A stretch of DNA of 64,000 nt. Source: an uncultured Microbacterium sp. Lineage in GTDB: Bacteria; Actinomycetota; Actinomycetes; Actinomycetales; Microbacteriaceae. The position numbers were made by a program, and so were the translations under genes. The notes under the pieces were generated by a model. The model had not been told where the DNA came from. It saw only the letters and a program-made list of their open reading frames with translations, and ran no database searches. This document shows positions 45,197-54,906 of this stretch, piece after piece (positions within the stretch are counted from its first letter, which is position 1; the number at the start of each line of letters is the position of its first letter). The DNA lies in NCBI GenBank assembly GCA_913774845.1, contig CAJYJO010000050.1:1-64000 (forward strand), read 5' to 3'.

Positions 45197-45910
45197 TTAT
45201 CGAAGCGGCTCGCGCCCGCCCGGTCGCTCGAGAAGGGCCTGCTCGCGCTCTTCGCGCCAGGTCTGCAGATACGGCTTCGCCACGTTCACGGCGTGCGCGG
45301 CGCGAGTGGCCCGGGCGGCCGCGGCGAGCGCGTCGGGCGTCTGGGCCGATGCAGAGAGCCCGTGCGCGATGGGATACGGAAAACGGTTGCGATACATGTC
45401 CATCCACAGCAGAACGAGATCACCCTCGTGCGGCATCGTGGCGTGCGTGCGGGAACCGCGTTCGTGGCGCTCGATGGCCCAGCCGCCGCGGTGGGGGGTC
45501 GCCCGATAATCGGGGTCGCCGCCCCATCCCCAACTCCCCCAGCCGTACCGCGGGGTGAACGCTCCGAGCGGGGCGAGAGCAGCGGCGAGGGTCTTCGGGG
45601 TCCAGGGCGCGGGGAAGAACGTCGACAGACTCACGCCGAGAGCGAGCGGCGAGAGCTGCGGGAACGCGTCCGAGTTCCCGCGCGCGACTTCCGCGGCGAG
45701 AGCCGCCATCAGCGCGATCGTCCCGGCGGCGGGCTCTCCCTCATCCAGGAGCGCGAGGAACGTCTGCAACGACAGCACATAAGCCGCCTGCTCGGCGGCA
45801 TCCCGGAACGGCGGAAGCGGGATCCCCGCCACCGCCGGTCGCCCCCAGGGCACGTCGTCTCCCGACGTCTCGCTGAGCCCCTCGCGGCCCGGCTGCGCGC
45901 CCCGGCTCAT
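45197..45910 (-). CDS. Conserved hypothetical protein coupled to menC/NSAR
   Basis: 237 residues, cytosolic-looking. Distinct segments: [33 protein letters not shown], a Gly/Trp run ([19 protein letters not shown]), then [27 protein letters not shown] do not recognise the family. The ATG at 45910 overlaps the TGA of the upstream racemase/synthase gene, so it is co-translated; this is the only context for its role. Confidence 0.7.
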   Translation of the reverse strand: MSRGAQPGREGLSETSGDDVPWGRPAVAGIPLPPFRDAAEQAAYVLSLQTFLALLDEGEPAAGTIALMAALAAEVARGNSDAFPQLSPLALGVSLSTFFPAPWTPKTLAAALAPLGAFTPRYGWGSWGWGGDPDYRATPHRGGWAIERHERGSRTHATMPHEGDLVLLWMDMYRNRFPYPIAHGLSASAQTPDALAAAARATRAAHAVNVAKPYLQTWREEREQALLERPGGREPLR

Positions 45911-47040
45911 CGCGTGAGCCGCTCGCGGTGGACGGTGAAGGCATCCAGCGCGGCCTCGTCGATGTCGACACCGAGGCCGGGGCCGGTCGGAACGCGCACG
46001 TACCCGTCCTCGAGGACGGCGGGTTCGGTCACGATGTCGCGATCGTAGAAGCGAGCGGATGCCGAGATGTCGCCGGGCAGAGTGAACCCGGGGAGGGCGG
46101 CGAGAGCGGCGTTGGCGGCACGGCCGATCCCCGTCTCGAGCATGCCGCCGCACCACACCGGGACGCCCGCCGCGAGCGCGCGGTCGTGGATCGCGACGGC
46201 CTCGAGATAGCCGCCGACCCGCCCCGCCTTGATGTTGAGGATCGCGGCCGACCCCAGCGCCAGGGCATCGGCCGCGGCCTTGTCCGAGACGATCGACTCG
46301 TCGAGGCACACCGGCGTGCGCAGCCGCTTCGCGAGGGTCGCGTGGTCGACCAGGTCGTCTTCCTGCAGGGGCTGCTCGATCAGCAGGAGCTCGAAGCGGT
46401 CGAGGGCGGCGAGGGTGTCGGCATCCTGGAGCGTGTAGGCCGAGTTGGCGTCGACCTGGAGCGGGATCGATCCGAACGCCTCACGGACGGCGGCCGTGTC
46501 GGCGAGGTCGCGGCCGGGCTTGATCTTGATCTTGATGCGCACGTAGCCCTCGTCGAGGTATCCGCCGACGGTGTCGACGAGAGCGGCCGGATCGCGCTGG
46601 ATGCCGACCGAGACCCCCGAGGGCACCCGCGTCTTCTCGGCCCCGAGGTACTGCCCGAAGCTGCGGCCCTCCGCGCGCAGCGCGGCGTCGATCACGGCGA
46701 GCTCGAGACCCGCCTTGGCCATGCGGTGCCCGACGACCCGGCCCAGGATGCCGCCCACCTCCTCGGGCGTGCACGTCCGGCGCTCGAGCAACGCCGGCGC
46801 GAGGAAACGGGTGAGCACGTCCCATGCGCCCTGCGTGTACTCGCTGGAGTAGTACGGCTCGGCGGACGTGACGACCTCGCCCCAGCCGCGGCCCTCGGTC
46901 GTCTCGGCCGAGACGATGATGACCTCGCGCACGGTCTCGGTGCCGAACGACGTCGTGAAGGGCGAGACCAGCGGGATGTGCAGGACGCGTAGGTCGACGG
47001 CATCCAGGGTCACGGGCGAAGCGGGGCGGAGAAGGGGCAT
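45907..47040 (-). CDS. menC: Enolase-superfamily o-succinylbenzoate synthase / N-succinylamino acid racemase
   Basis: 377 residues. Muconate-lactonising barrel: VPSGVSVGI, YVRIKIKIKPGRD (KxK catalytic lysines), VDANSAYTL (metal Asp), LLIEQPL (metal Glu), CLDESI (metal Asp) and NIKAGRVGGYLEA (second catalytic Lys). The order and spacing match the NSAR/OSBS subgroup, as in Amycolatopsis NSAR. No other menaquinone gene is nearby, whereas a COG3375-type GNAT is 3 kb away, so NSAR activity is possible and OSBS activity not excluded. The ATG at 47040 is preceded by GAAGGGG-like bases. Confidence 0.88.
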   Translation of the reverse strand: MPLLRPASPVTLDAVDLRVLHIPLVSPFTTSFGTETVREVIIVSAETTEGRGWGEVVTSAEPYYSSEYTQGAWDVLTRFLAPALLERRTCTPEEVGGILGRVVGHRMAKAGLELAVIDAALRAEGRSFGQYLGAEKTRVPSGVSVGIQRDPAALVDTVGGYLDEGYVRIKIKIKPGRDLADTAAVREAFGSIPLQVDANSAYTLQDADTLAALDRFELLLIEQPLQEDDLVDHATLAKRLRTPVCLDESIVSDKAAADALALGSAAILNIKAGRVGGYLEAVAIHDRALAAGVPVWCGGMLETGIGRAANAALAALPGFTLPGDISASARFYDRDIVTEPAVLEDGYVRVPTGPGLGVDIDEAALDAFTVHRERLTR

Positions 47041-47087
47041 GAGGGGAGGGTAGCGGGGGTCCGGCGCCGCGGCGTCGGGCGGTCGGC

Positions 47088-47173
47088 GTGCCGAACTCCG
47101 GAGAAATCGACGCGCGGGGGCCGTTTCGGGCGCTGCGTTGGGTGGAGTTCGCGAAAACTCCGGAGTCCGGCAC
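47088..47173. repeat. 86-bp intergenic repeat with inverted ends, copy 2
   Basis: Ends GTGCCGAACTCCGGAG and CTCCGGAGTCCGGCAC, 86 bp, same termini as the 19051-19136 copy. The remaining 47041-47371 gap (331 bases) is Pro/Arg-coding-looking GC-rich spacer (CCGCCCCGGCCC-type runs) without a supported gene. Confidence 0.75.
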
Positions 47174-47371
47174 GCGCCGGTCCGCGGAACCCGCCGCGCC
47201 GCGCCGCCCCGCCCCGGCCCCGGGATCCCGCCGCCCCGGCCCGCAGGGCCCCCGCCGCTCCACCCCGGCCCCGCCGAAAGCCCGCCCGCAGCCAGCCGGC
47301 GACCGTACTGCCCGCCGCACGCGGAGGCAAGGGACCGGGCGCATCGGACGCCCGCGCGTACCGTCGGGCGC

Positions 47372-48184
47372 ATGAGCGACGACTTCACCCCCCGCCACGC
47401 GATCGTCACCGGCTCCGACTCGGGCATCGGTGCGGCCACCGCCCTCGCCCTCGCCGACGCCGGCATGAACGTGGCCGTCACCTACCACTCCGACCAGGAC
47501 GGCGCTGAGAAGGTCGCCGCCGACGTGCGCTCTCGCGGCGTCGAGGCCGTCGTGCGGCAGTTCGACGCGACCGACTTCGATGCGGTCCCGGATGCCGTGA
47601 ACGCCATGGCCGACGAGCTCGGCGGCCTCGACGTGTTCGTGAACAACGCCGGCGGCGGCATCGGCGGGTCGTTCCTCGACCTCGACTTCGACACCTGGCG
47701 CACCGACATCTCGCTCAACCTCGACGGGGCGTTCCTCGCGCTGCACACCGCGGCGAAGCGCATGGTGACGGCCGGCGACGGCGGGCGTCTCATCGTCGTC
47801 TCGAGCGTGCACGAGCACCAGCCGCGCGTGGGCTCGGCCCCCTACGTCGCCGCCAAGCACGGCGTCGGCGGTCTCATCAAGACGATGGCGCTCGAGCTCG
47901 GTCAGTACGGCAGCACCGCGAACGCCGTCGCCCCGGGCGAGATCGCGACCCCCATCAACGATATGTCCGCCGAGGATGCCGATCGCATCCACCGTCCCGG
48001 CATCCCCCTCGGTCGCCCGGGGAAGCCGCAGGAGATCGCCGACGTCATCCGCTTCCTCGCCTCACCCCAGAGCGCCTACGTCACCGGGGCCAGCTGGGTC
48101 GTCGACGGCGGGATGCTGCACATGGGCCCGCAGGCGGGCTCCCACATGGAGTCGGACGCCTGGCGTTCGGCCGGCGAGGAGTGA
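47372..48184 (+). CDS. SDR family oxidoreductase
   Basis: 270 residues, classical SDR: AIVTGSDSGIGAATALALADAG (TGxxxGxG), NNAGGGIGGSF, catalytic Ser near VVSSVHEHQPRVGSAPY and YVAAKHG, and the NAVAPGEIATPIND loop. Similar to actinobacterial SDRs annotated as 3-oxoacyl-ACP-reductase-like; the substrate is not evident. TACCGT lies 7 nt before the ATG (leaderless). It precedes the small acidic gene by 5 nt. Confidence 0.9.
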   Translation: MSDDFTPRHAIVTGSDSGIGAATALALADAGMNVAVTYHSDQDGAEKVAADVRSRGVEAVVRQFDATDFDAVPDAVNAMADELGGLDVFVNNAGGGIGGSFLDLDFDTWRTDISLNLDGAFLALHTAAKRMVTAGDGGRLIVVSSVHEHQPRVGSAPYVAAKHGVGGLIKTMALELGQYGSTANAVAPGEIATPINDMSAEDADRIHRPGIPLGRPGKPQEIADVIRFLASPQSAYVTGASWVVDGGMLHMGPQAGSHMESDAWRSAGEE

Positions 48185-48189
48185 ACGCG

Positions 48190-48399
48190 ATGAGCGACGA
48201 GAAGAGCTTCGAGGAGAACCGCCACGACCAGCTGACGAGCGCCCCGAAGGCGACCGAGGAAGACGCGGCCCCGCGCTTCGATGTCACCAAGCACGACGGC
48301 ATCACGCGCCTCGACGTGCGCGACGACGCGGCCGTGCGCCCGGGCCCGGGTCCGGGCGACCCGGCGGCGGAGGAGGACACCCCGCTCGGCGAGCGGTGA
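48190..48399 (+). CDS. Small acidic hypothetical protein
   Basis: 69 residues, highly charged and low complexity: MSDEKSFEENRHDQLTSAPKATEEDAAPRFDVTK, ending PGPGDPAAEEDTPLGER. It is likely disordered and has no recognised family. GAGGAG lies 8 nt upstream of the ATG at 48190, making it preferable to the in-frame GTG at 48181. It is co-transcribed with the SDR. Confidence 0.6.
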   Translation: MSDEKSFEENRHDQLTSAPKATEEDAAPRFDVTKHDGITRLDVRDDAAVRPGPGPGDPAAEEDTPLGER

Positions 48400-48458
48400 C
48401 TCGCTCCCGCCCGGATGAGTAGCCTTCTCGCGAGGGCAGCGCGGGTCGAGGAGGAGTC

Positions 48459-50135
48459 GTGGACGCAGACGTCATCGTGGTGGGCGCGGGACTGGCGGGT
48501 CTCGTCGCCTGCGCCGAACTGGTGCGTGCCGGGAAGAGGGTCGTTCTCGTCGAACAGGAGAACGCCGCCAACCTCGGTGGGCAGGCGTTCTGGTCGTTCG
48601 GCGGGATCTTCCTCGTCGACACTCCCATGCAGCGCCGCCTCGGGGTCAAGGACTCCTTCGAGCTCGCGTGGCAGGACTGGCAGGGCTCGGCCGGCTGGGA
48701 CCGTCTCGAGGGCGAGCACCCCGAGGACGAGTGGGCGCAGAGGTGGGGACGCGCGTTCGTCGAGTTCGCCGCGGACGAGGCCCGCCCGTGGCTGCACGAG
48801 CAGGGTGTACGGTTCACGCCCGTCGTGGGCTGGGCCGAGCGCGGCGCCGGATCGACCGCCGGGCACGGCAACTCCGTCCCGCGCTTCCACGTGCCCTGGG
48901 GGACGGGCACCGGGATCTCGGAGCCCTTCGCCGATCGAGCGCGTGCCGCGGCGGATGCCGGCGACCTGACGTTCCGATTCCGGCACCGCGTCGACCGCCT
49001 GACGTTCACCGACGGGCGCGTCACCGGCGTCTCGGGGATCGTGCTCGCTCCCGACGACGCGCGCCGAGGAGCACCCTCCTCGCGTGAGGAGCTCGGCGAT
49101 TTCTCCCTCACCGCCCAAGCGGTCGTCCTCGCGACGGGCGGGATCGGCGGGGACCACGAACGGGTCCGTCGCTGGTGGCCCGAACGACTGGGCACCCCGC
49201 CGAAGAAGATGGTCACGGGAGTGCCCGCCCACGTCGACGGACGCATGCTCGACATCGCCGCCGAGCAGGGCGTGCGCCTGGTGAATCGCGACCGCATGTG
49301 GCACTACACCGAGGGTCTGCAGAACGGGAACCCGATCTGGCCGGGTCATGGCATCCGCATCCTGCCGGGTCCCTCGTCGATGTGGCTCGACGCTCGCGGC
49401 CGCCGGCTGCCGGCACCGGGTCTGCCGGGGTACGACACCCTCGGCACGCTGAAGATCCTGCGCACCACCCCCGACATCGCCGAGTACGACTACTCGTGGT
49501 TCGTGCTCGATCAGACGATCGTGAAGAAGGAGTTCGCCCTCTCGGGCTCCGAGCAGAACCCCGACATCACCGACCGCGACCTCGGACTGCTGCTGCGCTC
49601 CCGGCTCGGCCGCTCGGCGCCCGGTCCGGTCGAGGACTTCAAGAGCCGCGGCGCGGACTTCGTCGTCGCCGACGACCTCGCGGAACTCGTGCGGGGCATG
49701 AATGCGTTGACCGGCGATGACCTGCTGGACGAGGAGAGCATCCGGGCGCAGATCGTCGCGCGCGACAACGAACTGGTGAACCCCTTCTCCAAGGACGCGC
49801 AGACGATCGGCATCCGCAACAGCCGACGCTTCCTCGGAGACCGCATCTTCCGTACCGCGACGCCGCACGCGCTGCTCGATCCGAAGCACGGTCCGCTCAT
49901 CGCGGTACGCCTGTGGGTCGTGACCCGGAAGACCCTCGGCGGTATTCAGACCGACCTGCGAGGTCGTGCGCTGGGCGACGACGGCCGAGCGATCGAGGGC
50001 CTTTACGCGGCCGGGGAGGCGGCGGGCTTCGGCGGCGGCGGAGCGCACGGGTACAACGCCCTCGAGGGTACCTTCCTCGGACAGTGCATCTTCACCGGCC
50101 GCACCGTCGGCCGGGCGCTGGCCGCCGCGCTCTGA
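48459..50135 (+). CDS. FAD-binding dehydrogenase (3-ketosteroid dehydrogenase/fumarate-reductase-like)
   Basis: 558 residues. DADVIVVGAGLAGLVACAELVRAGKRVVLVEQENAANLGGQAFWSFGGIF is the FAD fold; ATGGIGGDHERVRRWW is the second conserved region, and the end is GEAAGFGGGGAHGYNALEGTFLGQCIFTGRTVGRAL. This layout is the 'FAD-binding dehydrogenase' branch related to KstD and FrdA. The substrate is unknown. Its last codons and stop lie in a 59-bp tandem duplication. GAGGAGGA precedes the GTG. Confidence 0.88.
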   Translation: MDADVIVVGAGLAGLVACAELVRAGKRVVLVEQENAANLGGQAFWSFGGIFLVDTPMQRRLGVKDSFELAWQDWQGSAGWDRLEGEHPEDEWAQRWGRAFVEFAADEARPWLHEQGVRFTPVVGWAERGAGSTAGHGNSVPRFHVPWGTGTGISEPFADRARAAADAGDLTFRFRHRVDRLTFTDGRVTGVSGIVLAPDDARRGAPSSREELGDFSLTAQAVVLATGGIGGDHERVRRWWPERLGTPPKKMVTGVPAHVDGRMLDIAAEQGVRLVNRDRMWHYTEGLQNGNPIWPGHGIRILPGPSSMWLDARGRRLPAPGLPGYDTLGTLKILRTTPDIAEYDYSWFVLDQTIVKKEFALSGSEQNPDITDRDLGLLLRSRLGRSAPGPVEDFKSRGADFVVADDLAELVRGMNALTGDDLLDEESIRAQIVARDNELVNPFSKDAQTIGIRNSRRFLGDRIFRTATPHALLDPKHGPLIAVRLWVVTRKTLGGIQTDLRGRALGDDGRAIEGLYAAGEAAGFGGGGAHGYNALEGTFLGQCIFTGRTVGRALAAAL

Positions 50136-50218
50136 GCGGTCACCCACGAAGAGGCGGGCGCACCGTCGGCCGGGCGCTGGCCGCCGCGCTCTGAGCCGTC
50201 ACCTCACGAAGAGGTAGC
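50101..50218. repeat. 59-bp tandem duplication across convergent gene ends
   Basis: The segment starting GCACCGTCGG at 50101 is repeated from 50160. It includes the last 12 codons and stop of the FAD dehydrogenase, and the reverse complement of the GNAT gene end (CCTCTTCGTGA). The second copy has small differences. Confidence 0.85.
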
Positions 50219-50885
50219 CGCGCCGGTCGAACCCGCCGACCCGAAGACCGGATGCCAGGTGCCCGAGCATCTCGTCCCGCACACGCACCCGCCACGCGGC
50301 GGCCGCGGCGGGGTCGGTGCGACGCAGAGCCTCGACGTCGTCGGGCACCGGCACGACGGCGGAGACCTCGGCATCCGACGGGACCGGCGCGGGCGGCTCG
50401 GCGAGCGCCCAGGTCACCATCAGCCGGTCGGACTCGTCGCCGCGGTTCACCGCGTCGTGCATGTCGCCGTAGTGATCGACGAGGTACTCGCTCATGCGCG
50501 CGCCCAGCACGGTCAGGTTGAAGTGCGCATTGCGCCCGACCAGCGGGTCGAAGGTCCAGGTGATGCGGCCGACGCCGCGCCCGAGAGCCCAGTCGCGCTG
50601 GTGGTTCTTGAGCTCTCGCCCGAGGCCGCGCCCCTGGTGCCCGGGGAGGATGCCCGTGATGTGCGAATGCATCGTCCGCTCGGCGGGCGGGCCGAAGAAG
50701 GCCGCCGAGGCGCCGATCATCTCGTCGCCGTCGAACAGCCCCACGACGTAGTTGCCCGCGTGCTCGAGCGCCCGCAGGATGTTCGCCGGCATGGTCTGCT
50801 GCTCACCCCAGACCGTGTCGAGGACGCGAGCGGCGTCGTGGATGCCCTCGACGGTATCGAGTGTGCGGATGTCGATCGAGCTCAT
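50199..50885 (-). CDS. COG3375-like GNAT family N-acyltransferase
   Basis: 228 residues. Acetyl-CoA fold: VVGLFDGDEMIGASAAFFGP, GILPGHQGRGLGRELKNHQR (pyrophosphate loop QGRGLGR), ITWTFDPLVGRNAHFNLTVLGA, and YGDMHDAVNRGDESDRLMVTWAL. These match COG3375-type GNATs, several of which sit beside NSAR genes and act as N-succinyltransferases. The C-terminal 70 residues are a second, less conserved domain. The ATG at 50885 was chosen over the upstream one at 50927. It ends in the 59-bp duplication. Confidence 0.8.
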   Translation of the reverse strand: MSSIDIRTLDTVEGIHDAARVLDTVWGEQQTMPANILRALEHAGNYVVGLFDGDEMIGASAAFFGPPAERTMHSHITGILPGHQGRGLGRELKNHQRDWALGRGVGRITWTFDPLVGRNAHFNLTVLGARMSEYLVDHYGDMHDAVNRGDESDRLMVTWALAEPPAPVPSDAEVSAVVPVPDDVEALRRTDPAAAAAWRVRVRDEMLGHLASGLRVGGFDRRGYLFVR

Positions 50886-50907
50886 GATCTCGAGTCTCGC
50901 ACCGGGC

Positions 50908-52230
50908 TCAGCGCGGCAGCACCCCACCGACGTGGCGGATGGTGCGCCCGCGCTCCACGACGATCGCGATCCCGCCGATCAGCCACAGCGGCACCTGCGT
51001 GAGGAAGGCCAGGCGGAACGCGTCGAGCGAATACGTCTCGGGGCTGCCCGCCCCCTGCACGTCCATCGCGATACCGATGAACAGGATCGCCAGCAGCGCG
51101 GCGAGGAACCCCCCGCCGTTGACGATGCCCGTCGCGGTGCTGAGGCGGTGACTGGGGGTGAACGTGCGGGCGTGGTCGAAGGCGATCATCGACGCCGGTC
51201 CCCCGGTCGACAGCGCGAACATCAGCACGACCAGCAGCCACACGGGCGCGGGTCCCGGCCACGCGATCACGACGATCCACATGACGGCCTGGAACACGAC
51301 CGTGGGGAGGACGAGCCAGCGGGAACGGCGGGTGGGATGCCGGCTCGACAGCGCCCCGATCACGGGTCCGCTCAGGATGCTGAACAGTACGAGCGAGGTC
51401 ATCACGAGCGACGCCGTCGCCGGCTCGAGTCCCTCGCCCGCGGTGAGGAACGGGAAGCCCCAGAGCAGCATGAACGCGGTGCCCGCGAACGGCGTCGCGA
51501 AATGCGACCAGAATCCGAGCCGCGTGCCCGGGTGCGCCCACGACTCGCGGAATCCCTGTCGGAGGTCGGGCGCCGAACGCACGATCCGGATGGCGCCCGT
51601 CTCGGTGTTGACCGAGGTGTCGACCGGATCGGAACGCCGCTCGGGTGGACGGTTGCGGATGATCGCGAACGTCAGCACCCCGAACAGCACGCCCAGCCCC
51701 GCCACACTGCCGAAGGCGACACTCCAGCTCGTCGCGTGCAGGAGAGCGGCCAGCGGCACCACCGCCACGATCTGACCGAGCTGACCGATGATGCCCGTCA
51801 GCTGCACCAGCACCGGCGCGCGCTGCGCCGGGAACCACGTCGCGATCACGCGCAGCACGCTCGGGAAGATCGCGGCGTCGCCCGCACCGATGAGGACACG
51901 GGCCAGGATGCCGATCCCCACCGCGTCCGCGAACGCCATGACCAGCTGCCCCACCGCCATCAGCACCATGCCGATCGCGATCATCGGGCGCGCACCGAAG
52001 CGGTCGAGCAGCAGCCCCACGGGGATCTGCATCGCGCCGTAGACGAAGAGCTGGATGACGGCGAACATCGACAGCGCCGAGGCATCGGCACCGAAGCGCA
52101 CCGCGGCATCCACTCCGACGGCGGACAGCGAGGTGCGGTTGATGATCGACACGACGTAGGCCAGCACGCCCACGATCCACAGCGTCCAGGTGCGCCAGCC
52201 CGGTCGGTCGAGGCGAAGGGTGCTGGTCAC
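50908..52230 (-). CDS. MFS transporter
   Basis: 440 residues, 12 membrane helices. The MFS signature loop between TM2 and TM3 reads GLLLDRFGARPMIAIGM (D-R-x-G-R variant), and a second half begins near FWSHFATPFAGTAFMLLW. A charged cytosolic loop lies at about 195-235. The GTG at 52230 is 7 nt from TAGCCT (52243-52238), indicating a leaderless transcript. Substrate and function are unknown. Confidence 0.88.
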   Translation of the reverse strand: MTSTLRLDRPGWRTWTLWIVGVLAYVVSIINRTSLSAVGVDAAVRFGADASALSMFAVIQLFVYGAMQIPVGLLLDRFGARPMIAIGMVLMAVGQLVMAFADAVGIGILARVLIGAGDAAIFPSVLRVIATWFPAQRAPVLVQLTGIIGQLGQIVAVVPLAALLHATSWSVAFGSVAGLGVLFGVLTFAIIRNRPPERRSDPVDTSVNTETGAIRIVRSAPDLRQGFRESWAHPGTRLGFWSHFATPFAGTAFMLLWGFPFLTAGEGLEPATASLVMTSLVLFSILSGPVIGALSSRHPTRRSRWLVLPTVVFQAVMWIVVIAWPGPAPVWLLVVLMFALSTGGPASMIAFDHARTFTPSHRLSTATGIVNGGGFLAALLAILFIGIAMDVQGAGSPETYSLDAFRLAFLTQVPLWLIGGIAIVVERGRTIRHVGGVLPR

Positions 52231-52263
52231 ATGCTCCAGGCTAGCCGCGACCCGCGACACGGT

Positions 52264-52410
52264 CGGCGGGCTGGCGCGCGCCGGAACATCGGGGCATGGC
52301 GGGCTGGTGCACGCCGGAACATCGGGGCGCCACCGGTGCACCGGGGCGTGCGCCGGGCGCCCCGGTGCATGGAGAGCGCCCCGGTGCACGGAGAGCGCCC
52401 CGGTGCGAGG
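52264..52410. repeat. Tandem-repeat block between the MFS gene and purU
   Basis: Two copies of GGCGGGCTGG(C/T)GC.CGCCGGAACATCGGGGC lie about 34 bp apart (around 52264 and 52298), followed by two to three copies of a 20-bp unit (GCGCCCCGGTGCA.GGAGA). No coding signal supports this block. Confidence 0.7.
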
Positions 52411-52488
52411 TGGGGGGGTCGCGAGGCGGGAGGGGCCGGGGCGCCGCCCGTGGTCGGCGACGCCACCGGCGCACGGAATAATGGTCCG

Positions 52489-53370
<882 letters not shown>

Positions 53371-53549
53371 CGCGGGCCGGGCGTCCCGGCATCCGATGTG
53401 CTGCCCGGCGCCCGCTCGGCGGTGGCGAGGTCACGCGACCTGGTCGAGCGCACACGCAGGAACGCGCGCGCTCGACGTGATCGTAGGACCTCGCCGGCGT
53501 GAGGACCCCGCAGACCGGCCGACCCACCATGGGCCGGCCGGTCCCGGCG

Positions 53550-54443
53550 TCACTCCGGGTCGCTCGCCCGGCTCAACGGTCCCGTGCCGCCGCGCGGCGG
53601 CTGCTTGCGCTGGTCGGAGAACTCGCCGCCCTGACGCCCGCCGTAGGGCCGGCCGTGGTCGGCGAACTCCGCGCGGAAGTACGCCAACCGCCAGTCGCCC
53701 AGCTCGATGCGCGCCCCGGTGCGCAGGATGCGGCCCCCGCGGTCGCGGCCCGGACCCTGCTCGCGGGCCCCGCCGCCGCCGACCTGGTCGAAGCCGTAAA
53801 GCACGTACTCGTCGTCGCCCTCGTGGCGGATCTCGGCGTGGATCGGCGCGAGACCGGGCAGGCGCAGGTCGGCCTCCTCACCCGAGCCGATCACGGTCTT
53901 CGTCGGCAGCAGGTCGAACTCGCGTGGACGCGAGCCGTCCCACGACGAGTCGCCCACCGCGAAGATCAGACGCGGACGACCGGAACCGGGCGTGTAGTGC
54001 GTCGTCGTGATGCGGCGGCGCACCGTGCGGTTGATCGTGGGCACGAGCGGCAGGGGCGTCTCGGGCGGGATCGGGAAGGTCAGCGTGCGGTCGCCGTTGC
54101 GGCGCACCAGCAACGGAGCCACCGCCGAGACCGACCCGAGCCGGATGTGCTTGGACCCCGTGATGACGCGTTGCAGCGCGCCGCTCTTGACGTCGCCGAG
54201 CTGCAGGATCGGTCCGTCCGGGCCCTCGAGCTTCACCGAGATCCCCCGGGATGCCAAGGCCTCGGCGACCGTGGACAGCTCGGCCAGCGTGCGGCGACCG
54301 TTGCCCGGCAAACGCGACGGGTCGCTCACCACGATGCGGACCTCGGTCCCCGCGGCGGTGATCGTGCCCTCGAACGGGGGGACGCCGGCATCCGACCCGA
54401 CCTCCTCCTCCGAGAAGCTCAGGTCGATGTCGAGGCGCACCAT
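53550..54443 (-). CDS. FHA domain-containing protein
   Basis: 297 residues. The C-terminal FHA-like domain (about 170-270) contains GSGEEADLRLPGLAPIHAEIRHEGDDEYVLYGF, close to the usual GR-S--H pattern (here GSGEEADLRL and a His), with ARIELGDWRLAYFRAEFAD. The first 150 residues are a separate domain of unknown type (EEEVGSDAGVPPFEGTITAAGTEV). FHA domains bind phosphothreonine, so signalling is likely. It is co-oriented with the next gene. Confidence 0.8.
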   Translation of the reverse strand: MVRLDIDLSFSEEEVGSDAGVPPFEGTITAAGTEVRIVVSDPSRLPGNGRRTLAELSTVAEALASRGISVKLEGPDGPILQLGDVKSGALQRVITGSKHIRLGSVSAVAPLLVRRNGDRTLTFPIPPETPLPLVPTINRTVRRRITTTHYTPGSGRPRLIFAVGDSSWDGSRPREFDLLPTKTVIGSGEEADLRLPGLAPIHAEIRHEGDDEYVLYGFDQVGGGGAREQGPGRDRGGRILRTGARIELGDWRLAYFRAEFADHGRPYGGRQGGEFSDQRKQPPRGGTGPLSRASDPE

Positions 54444-54457
54444 GACGGCGCCGCCCC

Positions 54458-54733
54458 TCAGTTGCCGCGGTACGGGTCGGACCCGGCCGCGGTGTCGTCG
54501 CTCGTGGTGACGCGCAGGGTGCCGTTGAGCTTCCACGTGGCGCGCGGCGCGTCGGGGCCGATGTCGCGGGGCACCTCGATCGTCATGTCGACGAACGAGT
54601 AGTTCACCGCGGCGCCGCGACCGGTCAGGTACGACCACATCTCGCGGCCGAGGTCGGTCCAGTCGGTGATCGAGTGCCCCTCGGGACCGCGGGAGTCCGA
54701 GAACGGGTCGGTGGTGGCAGCGGAGTCGGACAT
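54458..54733 (-). CDS. Hypothetical protein upstream of the FHA gene
   Basis: 91 residues: HSITDWTDLGREMWSYLTGRGAAVNYSFVDMTIEVPRDIGPDAPRATWKLNGTLRVTTSDD. Short beta-like strands suggest a compact soluble domain. The ATG at 54733 is preceded by AGGTTC. It lies 14 nt upstream of the FHA gene and is probably co-transcribed. The family was not recognised. Confidence 0.65.
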   Translation of the reverse strand: MSDSAATTDPFSDSRGPEGHSITDWTDLGREMWSYLTGRGAAVNYSFVDMTIEVPRDIGPDAPRATWKLNGTLRVTTSDDTAAGSDPYRGN

Positions 54734-54906
54734 GGGCGGAACCTTTCGTTTCGAGGCCCCCAGCGTTCCAGCACCCCGCGCGCGTGACGAGGGATTGCGT
54801 TCGCACCCGGGTTGGGGCACCATTGCGCACCGCCTACGCGAAGCCTGTTCCCCGCGCGCCAGACGCTGCTCGAGAGCCGCGATCGACCCGTGGGGTAAGG
54901 GTGGGA

